Assembly (NCBI RefSeq): GCF_023515955.1
Contig: NZ_CP097322.1
Span: 6,062,501-6,126,500 of the forward strand
Length of the DNA stretch: 64,000 nt
Direction of reading: 5' to 3'
DNA from: Streptomyces sp. RerS4
GTDB taxonomy: Bacteria; Actinomycetota; Actinomycetes; Streptomycetales; Streptomycetaceae
Each line of letters starts with the position of its first letter. The first letter of the stretch is position 1. The notes under the pieces are model-generated. The model was not told where the DNA came from, did not search any database, and saw only the letters and a list, made by a program, of their open reading frames with translations. Below are positions 57,606 through 64,000 of the stretch, piece by piece. The translations under genes and the position numbers were made by a program.

Positions 57606-58082
57606 ATGCGACAGATCCGGATCACGACCCCGGCCGCCGTCCTCCTCGCGGCGGCCGCCCTCCTGCTCACCTTCGGCGGACCGGTGTCCGAGGTGTCCCT
57701 CGGCACCCGTGCCGCCACGGCGGCGACCCAGGACAACGCCTCCGAGCAGAGCAGCGCCTACATCTCCACCCACCTCTACTTCGGCACCGGGCGCCACAAC
57801 GGCAACCCGCCCGTCACCGAGGAGGAGTTCATGAAATTCGTCGCCGACGTGGTCACGCCCCGCTTCCCCTCGGGGCTGACCCTCCAGGAGGCGCGCGGTC
57901 AGTGGCGCGACAAGGACGGTGACATCAACCGCGAGAGATCGTACGAGCTGACGGTGATGTACCCGGCCCGTGAGACCCACGCCCGCAACGCCGACATCGA
58001 GTACATCCGCCGCCTGTACTGCTCGACCTGGGAACTGGAGTCCGTGGGTCGGGCCGACGTACGGGCCCAGGTCGACTTCTGA
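57606..58082 (+). CDS. DUF3574 secreted protein
   Basis: A 158-residue protein with an N-terminal Sec signal (MRQIRITTPAAVLLAAAALL, cleavage likely near ATAA/TQ at about residue 41). The mature domain matches DUF3574: LYFGTGRHNG, VTEEEFMKFV, TPRFPSGLTL, ARGQWRDKDG and RERSYELTV. Function is unknown. The domain is found in small exported proteins of bacteria. The ATG has AGGA 4 nt upstream. It appears monocistronic, with 175 bp of non-coding sequence before it and a small GC palindrome (58119-58134) after it. Confidence 0.85.
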   Translation: MRQIRITTPAAVLLAAAALLLTFGGPVSEVSLGTRAATAATQDNASEQSSAYISTHLYFGTGRHNGNPPVTEEEFMKFVADVVTPRFPSGLTLQEARGQWRDKDGDINRERSYELTVMYPARETHARNADIEYIRRLYCSTWELESVGRADVRAQVDF

Positions 58083-58151
58083 CCGATCGACGAGCCGGAC
58101 GGGCCGACCGAACGGGCCGGCCCGCCGGCGGGCCTGATCGGCAGGGCCCCC

Positions 58152-58167
58152 AGCCGAGCCCTCGGCT
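58152..58167. promoter_or_regulatory. Palindrome before the PAS-GAF phosphatase gene
   Basis: AGCCGAG-CC-CTCGGCT is a perfect 7-bp inverted repeat that abuts TAGGGT (58167-58172), a possible -10, about 45 bp before the TTG start. It could be an operator, or a weak terminator for the DUF3574 gene. Confidence 0.35.
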
Positions 58168-58213
58168 AGGGTGAATCGGTAGGAATCGGACCCCCCGGGG
58201 TGAGGTCGGTGCA

Positions 58214-60271
58214 TTGGACACGTACCAGTCGGCGAGCGAGGTGCCCGATCCGCCACCCCCGGCGGCCGTCGGTTACGCCGGCGTGCTGCGCGAGCTGCTG
58301 CCGATCGCCCTGTGGCGGGAGGACGCCGACGGGCGCGTCGTCGAATGGTCCCTCGCCGCGCAGGACCTGCTCGGCCACCGCCCCGAGGACATCCTCGGCC
58401 GCCCCGGCACGGACATCCTCGTCCCCGAGGTCAACCACGGGCTCGCCGACGACCTGACGCGCCGCGTCCAGGCCGGGGAGACCGTGGTCGGCACGCTCCC
58501 CGTGCGCCACCGCGACGGCCACCGGGTGCCCATGGAGATGTGGATCCTGCCCGCCGCCGACCCGCAGGGCCGTACGGGAGCGCTGCTCATCGCCGTCGAG
58601 ACCTCCGAGGTCCTGCACATGCGGGACTCCCTCGCCGCCCTCCAGAGCCTCTTCACCCAGTCCCCGATCGGCCTCGCCACCCTCGGCCCCGACCTGCGCT
58701 TCCTGCGCGTCAACGACGCCCTGGCCCGGATGAACGGCGTCGCCGCCGCCGACCACCTCGGCAAACGCCTGACCGAGGTGGTGCCCGGCGTCAACGCCGT
58801 CGCCCTGGAGGCGACGATGCGCCGGGTGCTGGAACGGGGCACGGCCGTGGTCGACGTCCGCCGCACCGGCCGCACCCCCGCCGACCCCGACCACGACCGG
58901 ACCTGGTCCTGCTCCTACGCCCCCCTCCTGGACAGCGGCGGCCGCCCCCTCGGCCTGATCGCCTCCCTCATCGACATCACCGAAGGCCAGCGGGCCCAGC
59001 GGGAGGCCGAACGGGCCCGGACCCGCTTCGCCCTCCTCGCCGAAGCCGGCACCCGCATCGGCACCACCCTGGACCTGCGCCAGACCGCCGAGGAGATCGT
59101 GGACCTGCTGGTGCCGCAGCTCGCGGACTCCGCCGACGTACAGCTCCTGGAAGCGGTCCTCGAACCGGACGAGGCCGCCGCCTCCACCCACGGCGTCCTG
59201 CGCCGGCTCGCGGCGACCTTCCCCGACCCCGAGGCACCCACCGCCCGACTGGCCCCCGGCCAGACCATGCGGATCCCCGCCGGCACCGTCTACGAGCGGG
59301 TCATCGCCGACGGGCTCCCCATGAACCTCTACGTCTCCGACATCCCGGCCCTGATCACCGACCCCCGCGCCGGAGCCCTGCGCGACTACCTCGCCACCCT
59401 CGGCTCCGCCCGCCTGGCCCCGCTCGTGGCACGCGGCAAGGTGCTCGGAGCCGTCGCCGTGACCCGGCTGCGCGAGCGCGAACCCTTCGACGCCCAGGAC
59501 TGCGTCCTCATCGACGAACTCGTCGCCCGCGCGGCCCTCAACATCGACAACGCACGCATGTACACCACCCAACGCCAGGCCGCCCTCACCCTCCAGCGCA
59601 GCCTGACCAACAGCGCCCTGCCCCGGGTCCCGGGTCTGGAGCTCACCGGCCGCTACCTTCCGGCCAGCGAACACGACGTCGGCGGAGACTGGTTCGACGT
59701 CATCCAGCTGCCCCGGGGCCGCACCGGCCTGGTCATCGGGGACGTGATGGGCCACGGCATCCACGCCGCCGCCGTCATGGGCCAGCTCCGTACGGCCGTA
59801 CGCACCCTGGCCCGGCTCGACGTACCGCCCGCCGACATGCTCCGCTCCCTGGACGCGGTGGTGGCCGACCTCGGCGAGGACGAGATGGCCACCTGTGTGT
59901 ACGCCGTCCACGACCCGGCGACCGGCGGCTGCGTCATCGCCCGCGCCGGCCACCCGCCGCCCGCCGTGGCCGGCGCCGACGGCACGGTCTCCTTCCTCCA
60001 GGGCCCGCCCGGAACCCCGCTCGGCACCGGCGGGCACGACTTCCGCACCGAGGAGGTGCCGCTCCCGCCCGGCAGCCTCCTCGCGCTCTACACCGACGGG
60101 CTGATCGAGAGCCGCGACCGGGACCTGGACGAGGGGATGGCGCGGCTCGCGCACGCCCTGCGGCAGCCCGCGCGTCCGCTGGAGGAACTCTGCGAGGGCG
60201 TCCTCGCGCGGCTGCTGCCCGACGCCGCCCAGGACGACGTGGCCGTCCTGCTGGCCCGTACCGCCGGCTGA
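58214..60271 (+). CDS. PAS-PAS-GAF-SpoIIE (PP2C) serine phosphatase
   Basis: A 685-residue cytoplasmic signalling phosphatase: PAS 1 at about residues 25-120, PAS 2 at 140-260 (SPIGLATLGPDLRFLRVND), GAF at 270-430, and a SpoIIE/PP2C domain at 455-685. Metal-binding motifs are intact (GGDWFDVIQL, VIGDVMGHG, ARAGHPPP, LYTDGLIESR, AQDDVAVLLARTA). Such proteins dephosphorylate anti-anti-sigma factors in partner-switching pathways. The start is a TTG with GAGG about 8 nt upstream. It is convergent with a second SpoIIE phosphatase of related GAF-PP2C architecture 55 bp away. Confidence 0.93.
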   Translation: MDTYQSASEVPDPPPPAAVGYAGVLRELLPIALWREDADGRVVEWSLAAQDLLGHRPEDILGRPGTDILVPEVNHGLADDLTRRVQAGETVVGTLPVRHRDGHRVPMEMWILPAADPQGRTGALLIAVETSEVLHMRDSLAALQSLFTQSPIGLATLGPDLRFLRVNDALARMNGVAAADHLGKRLTEVVPGVNAVALEATMRRVLERGTAVVDVRRTGRTPADPDHDRTWSCSYAPLLDSGGRPLGLIASLIDITEGQRAQREAERARTRFALLAEAGTRIGTTLDLRQTAEEIVDLLVPQLADSADVQLLEAVLEPDEAAASTHGVLRRLAATFPDPEAPTARLAPGQTMRIPAGTVYERVIADGLPMNLYVSDIPALITDPRAGALRDYLATLGSARLAPLVARGKVLGAVAVTRLREREPFDAQDCVLIDELVARAALNIDNARMYTTQRQAALTLQRSLTNSALPRVPGLELTGRYLPASEHDVGGDWFDVIQLPRGRTGLVIGDVMGHGIHAAAVMGQLRTAVRTLARLDVPPADMLRSLDAVVADLGEDEMATCVYAVHDPATGGCVIARAGHPPPAVAGADGTVSFLQGPPGTPLGTGGHDFRTEEVPLPPGSLLALYTDGLIESRDRDLDEGMARLAHALRQPARPLEELCEGVLARLLPDAAQDDVAVLLARTAG

Positions 60272-60325
60272 CCGCCGCCGCGGCGGGCCCTGCCCGCGAC
60301 GGGTCCCCGCCAGGCCATGTGGCCC

Positions 60326-63166
60326 CTACCAGGCCATGTCCTCCAGCGCGTCCAGGTCCGGCTCCGTCTCCGCCGGTTCCCGCCCGGCGGAGGACGACAG
60401 CTCCGCCCAGATGACCTTGCCGCGTTGCGTGTAGCGCGTCCCCCACCGTTCGGCGTACTGCGCGACGAGGAACAGCCCGCGGCCGCCCTCGTCCGTGGTG
60501 GCGGCGTAGCGCAGGTGCGGCGAGGTGCTGCTGCCGTCGGAGACCTCGCAGATCAGGTTCCGGTCGCACAGCATCCGCACCCGCACGGGCTGCGTCCCGT
60601 ACCGCAGGGCGTTCGTGATCAGCTCGCTCAGCACGAGTTCGGCGGTGAACGAGACCTCCTCCAGGCCCCAGGCCGCCAGCTGCCCGGCCGCCTCCCGACG
60701 CACCCGCGAGACCGCCGCCGGATCCTCGGGGACCTCCCACTCGGCGATGCGGCCCGGATCCAGCCGCCGCGTGTCGGCGACCAGGAGGGCGATGTCGTCG
60801 CTCGGCGCCGGGAACAGCAGCGCCGCGAGCACGTCCGCGCACGCCTGCTCGGGGCTGCGTTCGGGTCGGGCCAGCGCCCGGCCCAGCAGCGCCAGACCGG
60901 TGTCGAAGTCCCGGTCGCGGTCCTCCAGCAGCCCGTCGGTGAACAGCACGAGCCGGCTGCCCTCCGGCAGCCGCACCGCCGTCGCCTCGAAGGGCATGCC
61001 GCCCACGCCCAGCGGCAGGCCCGTGGGCAGCGCCGGGAACTCCACGCGCCCGTCCGGGTGCACCAGGGCGGGCCCGGGATGCCCGGCACTGGCCATCGCG
61101 CAGACGCCCGAGACCGGGTCGTAGATGGCGTAGAGACAGGTGGCGCCGGTGATGCCGGCGCTTCCGTCGACCCCTTCGACGTCCTCCGTCACGGGGATCC
61201 CCATCTCGTGGGCGTCGGCGACGCCGGGCCCGACGTGCCCGCCGTCCCCGGCGGCGCCGCTCTCCAACTGGTCGATGCGGTCGATCAGCTCGTCCAGGTG
61301 GCCCAGCAGCTCGTCGGGCGGGATGTCCAGCGTCGAGAAGTTGTGCACGGCCGTGCGCAGTCGACCCATCGTCGCCGCCGCGTGCACCCCGTGCCCGACC
61401 ACGTCGCCCACCACCAGCGCCACCCGGGCTCCCGGCAGCGGGATCACGTCGAACCAGTCGCCGCCCACCCCCGCCTTCGCGGGCAGGTAGCGGAAGGCGA
61501 CGTCCACCGCCGTGAGGTCCGGCAGCACCCGGGGCAGCAGGCTGCGCTGGAGCGTCACGGCGGTGGCGTGCTCGCGGGTGAAGCGGCGGGCGTTGTCGAT
61601 GGAGACGGCCGCCCGCGCGCCCAGCTCCTCCGCGAACGACAGGTCCTCCTCTTCGAAGGCCTCGGGGGTGTCGGCGGCCCGCCAGAAGTTCGCCATGCCG
61701 AGGACGACGCCCCGCGCCTGGAGCGGCACCGAGATCAGCGAGTGCAGCCCGTAGTCCAGGGCCACCCGGGTGCCCGCGGGGTCCTGGGCCCGCCAGCCCA
61801 TCGCGGCGTTCAGATCGGCGGCGAGCACCGACCGCCCGGCCTCCAGCGCGGCCGCCATCGGAGCCGTCGGCACTTCGAAGCGGATGGTGTCCCCGACCGG
61901 CTGGAGCGGCTGGTCCGTACGGATTCCCGACATGGCCGCGCGGCGCATCTCCGTGTGCGTGCGGCCCGCCGCCGCCGGCTCGTCGCCGCGCAGCACCGGC
62001 TCCAGCAGCTCGACGGTCACGAAGTCCGCGAACCGCGGCACGGCCACCTCCGACAGCTCCTCGGCGGTGCGCACCACGTCCAGGGTGGTGCCGATGCGCA
62101 CGCCGGCGTCGTAGAGCAGCTGGAGCCGTTCGAGTGCCACCTCGGCCCGCCCGGAGAGCGCGGCCAGATCGGTGGTGTCGCGCAGGGTCGTGACGCTGCC
62201 CGACGGCTTGCCGACGAAGGGCTCGGTGGGGCGTACGTTGACGGCGAGGAGCCGCTCGCCCGCGAGGTGCACCTCGTCGGTCGCGACGCGGCCCGAGACG
62301 AGGAGCTCGGTCGTACGCGGATCCAGACCGAGGTCCGTCACGTGGCGCTGCTCGGCGTCGGGCGGCAGGTCCAGCAGGCGCTTGGCCTCGTCGTTGGCGA
62401 GCACCAGCCGGTGGTCGCCGTCGACGATGAGCACGCCCTCGCGCACGGCGTGCAGGACGGCCTCGTGGTGCTCGTTCATCCGGGCCATCTCGGCCGCGCC
62501 CAGGCCCCGGGTCTGGCGCCGCAGCCGGCGGCTGACCAGAGCGGCGCCGCCGGTGCCGAGCAGCAGGGCGCCGGCGGCCGCGCCGATCAGCAGCGGCAGC
62601 TGGTTCTCGATGGTGTCCCCGACGTTCGCGACCTCGATCCCGGTGGAGACGAGCCCGACGACGGCGCCGCTCTCGTCCCGTACGGGGACCACGGCCCGCA
62701 CGGCGTCACTCGGGGCGCCCTTGAAGGTCTCGGTGAAGGACTGTCCGGCCGCCGCGCGGGCCAGGTCGCCGGTGGCGCGCTCGCCGATCAGTTCGGGTCG
62801 GGAATCGGTGTAGCGGATGCCGTCGGGGGTCATGACGGCGATGAAGTCCAGCCCGGAGGCCTTGCGGGCGCCCTCCGCCCGGGGCTGGAGGACGGCCGTC
62901 GGATCGGGGGACTTCAGAGCGGCCGCCACTCCCGGCGCGTGGGCGAAGGCCTCGGCGGCGGCGAGCGAGCGGTTGCGGGCGTCCTTCAGGCCGTCGTAGC
63001 GCGCCTGGAACACCAGGGCCAACGCGGCGGCGGCGATGAGCACCAGCACGATCGCGGCCTGGAGCGCGAAGACCTGGCCCGCGACGCTGTCCGGGACCAA
63101 CGAGAGACGCGCGAGCAGGCCGGCGGGTCGCGCCTCACCGTGCCGCCGACCCGAACGTCCGCTCAT
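60326..63166 (-). CDS. Membrane sensor SpoIIE phosphatase with HATPase (anti-sigma kinase-like) domain
   Basis: A 946-residue protein. A transmembrane helix at about 30-53 is followed by an extracytoplasmic single-Cache sensor (LDFIAVMTPDGIRYTDSRPE) and a second helix near 190-212. Then come PAS (VREGVLIVDGDHRLVLANDE), GAF, SpoIIE/PP2C (GGDWFDVIPL, VVGDVVGHG, ASAGHPGP, LFTDGLLEDR, PSDDIALLVADTR), and a C-terminal RsbW-like HATPase (LSELITNALRYG, GRGLFLVAQYAERWG). It therefore joins ligand sensing, phosphatase and kinase activities of a partner-switching module in one chain. The ATG at 63166 overlaps the stop of the upstream DJ-1/AraC regulator gene (ATGA). Confidence 0.93.
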   Translation of the reverse strand: MSGRSGRRHGEARPAGLLARLSLVPDSVAGQVFALQAAIVLVLIAAAALALVFQARYDGLKDARNRSLAAAEAFAHAPGVAAALKSPDPTAVLQPRAEGARKASGLDFIAVMTPDGIRYTDSRPELIGERATGDLARAAAGQSFTETFKGAPSDAVRAVVPVRDESGAVVGLVSTGIEVANVGDTIENQLPLLIGAAAGALLLGTGGAALVSRRLRRQTRGLGAAEMARMNEHHEAVLHAVREGVLIVDGDHRLVLANDEAKRLLDLPPDAEQRHVTDLGLDPRTTELLVSGRVATDEVHLAGERLLAVNVRPTEPFVGKPSGSVTTLRDTTDLAALSGRAEVALERLQLLYDAGVRIGTTLDVVRTAEELSEVAVPRFADFVTVELLEPVLRGDEPAAAGRTHTEMRRAAMSGIRTDQPLQPVGDTIRFEVPTAPMAAALEAGRSVLAADLNAAMGWRAQDPAGTRVALDYGLHSLISVPLQARGVVLGMANFWRAADTPEAFEEEDLSFAEELGARAAVSIDNARRFTREHATAVTLQRSLLPRVLPDLTAVDVAFRYLPAKAGVGGDWFDVIPLPGARVALVVGDVVGHGVHAAATMGRLRTAVHNFSTLDIPPDELLGHLDELIDRIDQLESGAAGDGGHVGPGVADAHEMGIPVTEDVEGVDGSAGITGATCLYAIYDPVSGVCAMASAGHPGPALVHPDGRVEFPALPTGLPLGVGGMPFEATAVRLPEGSRLVLFTDGLLEDRDRDFDTGLALLGRALARPERSPEQACADVLAALLFPAPSDDIALLVADTRRLDPGRIAEWEVPEDPAAVSRVRREAAGQLAAWGLEEVSFTAELVLSELITNALRYGTQPVRVRMLCDRNLICEVSDGSSTSPHLRYAATTDEGGRGLFLVAQYAERWGTRYTQRGKVIWAELSSSAGREPAETEPDLDALEDMAW

Positions 63167-64000
63167 GAGCCCTTTCTAACACTGTCACCGGTTAAGGGAG
63201 CGTTGGCCGCCGCCGTGCGGTACGCGCGCGGGCTCGTGCCGACGTGGGCGCCGAAGTGCTGACGGAAGGTGACCTCGCTGGCGAACCCGGCCCGCCGGGC
63301 CACCTCGGGAACGGGATGATCGGTGCGCTCCAGCAGTTTGCGGGCCTCGTCGAGCCGCCGGGCGATCAGCCATTTGTGCGGGGTGGTGCCGGTGGCCGCC
63401 GCGAAGTGCCGGGCGAAGGAGCGCGGCGACATGCCCGCCCAGCGGGCCAGCGTGGCCACGTCCAGCGGCTCGTGGAGCCGCCGCAGGGCCTGCTGTCGTA
63501 CGGCGGCCAGTGCCTCGGCGGTCCGGTCGGCGGTCGGGGTGGGCCGGTCCAGGTACTGGGCGTGGTCGCCGGTGCGGAAGGGGCCGGTGACCATCGAGCG
63601 GGCGATGGCGGCGGCGGCCTCGGCCCCGTGCGCCTCGCGGACCAGGTGCAGGCACAGGTCGATCCCGGAGGCCACCCCGGCGGAGGTCCACAGCCCGTCG
63701 TCCTCGACGAACAGCGGCGCCTCCTCGACCAGGACCCCGGGATGACGGGCGGCGAGCTGCGGGGCGAGCGACCAGTGGGTCACCGCCCGGCGCCCCTCCA
63801 GCAGCCCGGCCTCCGCCAGCACGAAGGCCCCGGCGCACAGGGCGGCCACCGGCACCCCGCGCGCGTGCGCCTCCCGCAGCGCGGCGAGGACGGGCTCGGC
63901 CGTCGGGTCGGTCGGCTCGGCCAGGGCCGGTACGACGATCAGGTCGGCCCGGCCCAGCCAGTCGAGACCCCGGTCCGGGGTGAGGCTCAGCCCGCCCGGC
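63163..64000 (-). CDS. GlxA-type regulator: DJ-1/PfpI domain plus AraC helix-turn-helix (5' truncated)
   Basis: The C-terminal 278 residues of a regulator whose start lies beyond the window end. The N-terminal part is a DJ-1/PfpI-like domain (ADLIVVPALAEP, GVPVAALCAGAFVLAEAG, with the nucleophile-elbow Cys). The last 110 residues are an AraC DNA-binding domain (LDVATLARWAGMSPRSFARH, then VPEVARRAGFASEVTFRQHF). GlxA-like proteins control amino-acid or small-molecule catabolic genes. Its stop overlaps the start of the sensor phosphatase gene, so both are in one operon. Confidence 0.93.
   Translation of the reverse strand, partial: PGGLSLTPDRGLDWLGRADLIVVPALAEPTDPTAEPVLAALREAHARGVPVAALCAGAFVLAEAGLLEGRRAVTHWSLAPQLAARHPGVLVEEAPLFVEDDGLWTSAGVASGIDLCLHLVREAHGAEAAAAIARSMVTGPFRTGDHAQYLDRPTPTADRTAEALAAVRQQALRRLHEPLDVATLARWAGMSPRSFARHFAAATGTTPHKWLIARRLDEARKLLERTDHPVPEVARRAGFASEVTFRQHFGAHVGTSPRAYRTAAANAPLTGDSVRKGS

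Noticed and set aside
58119..58134. GC palindrome after the DUF3574 gene as a strong terminator
   Set aside because: The stem is only about 6 bp once a loop is allowed, and no clear tail follows. It is too weak to call.
60272..60325. Terminator between the two convergent SpoIIE phosphatase genes
   Set aside because: The 54-bp gap is GC-rich with only broken inverted repeats, so no confident stem could be drawn.

Overview
The window is chromosomal DNA from a Streptomyces-type actinomycete. It is very GC-rich with strongly C/G-ending codons, uses GTG and TTG starts, and carries SpoIIE-type phosphatases, a large LuxR (LAL) regulator and a giant modular type I polyketide synthase (PKS). About three quarters of it (1-48.4 kb) is the 3' part of one polyketide biosynthetic gene cluster. 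The rest (48.8-64 kb) looks like ordinary chromosome with regulatory and housekeeping genes.

Cluster region. Two PKS genes on the + strand hold the last six extension modules. The first gene is cut by the window start. The modules are AT-DH-ER-KR-ACP (its KS is outside), then four KS-AT-DH-KR-ACP modules, then KS-AT-DH-KR-ACP-TE. The first five AT domains carry malonyl signatures (GHSIGE, HAFH) and the last carries methylmalonyl signatures (GHSQGE, YASH). All KRs have the B-type LDD motif. The predicted end of the chain is a saturated C2 unit, four conjugated double bonds, and a terminal alpha-methyl unit that is either beta-hydroxy or a fifth double bond, because the last DH has an altered HxxxGxxxxP motif. 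The TE then releases or cyclises the chain.

Downstream are a discrete acyltransferase, a DrrAB-type ABC exporter, a decayed StrD-like nucleotidyltransferase, a type II thioesterase homologue lacking its catalytic Ser and His, an acyl-CoA ligase, an FAD amine oxidase, a phosphopantetheinyl transferase, a metallophosphoesterase, the LAL regulator, an acyl-CoA carboxylase beta subunit and a ureohydrolase. Amine oxidase, CoA ligase, discrete AT and ureohydrolase together fit the arginine-derived 4-guanidinobutyryl starter pathway known from aminopolyol/polyene polyketides (ECO-02301, azalomycin, mediomycin type). The likely product is therefore a guanidino- or amino-terminated polyol-polyene. This is inference, because most of the PKS lies outside the window.

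Regulation. Three intergenic regions share TAGGGG boxes, probably targets of a cluster activator such as the LAL protein. The LAL/carboxylase intergenic region also has three AACCTCA heptamers spaced 11 bp apart, a SARP-type layout. Strong hairpin terminators separate the convergent genes and close the cluster at about 48.4 kb.

Flank. It contains inositol monophosphatase, an FAD oxidoreductase overlapping a macrodomain protein, an Lrp/AsnC regulator divergent from an EamA exporter plus aminotransferase, and an ImmA/IrrE peptidase overlapping a seven-helix MAB_1171c-like protein and followed by a helical-repeat protein. After these come a DUF3574 secreted protein, two convergent SpoIIE phosphatases, and a DJ-1/AraC regulator cut by the window end. 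No tRNA, rRNA, CRISPR array or insertion sequence was seen.
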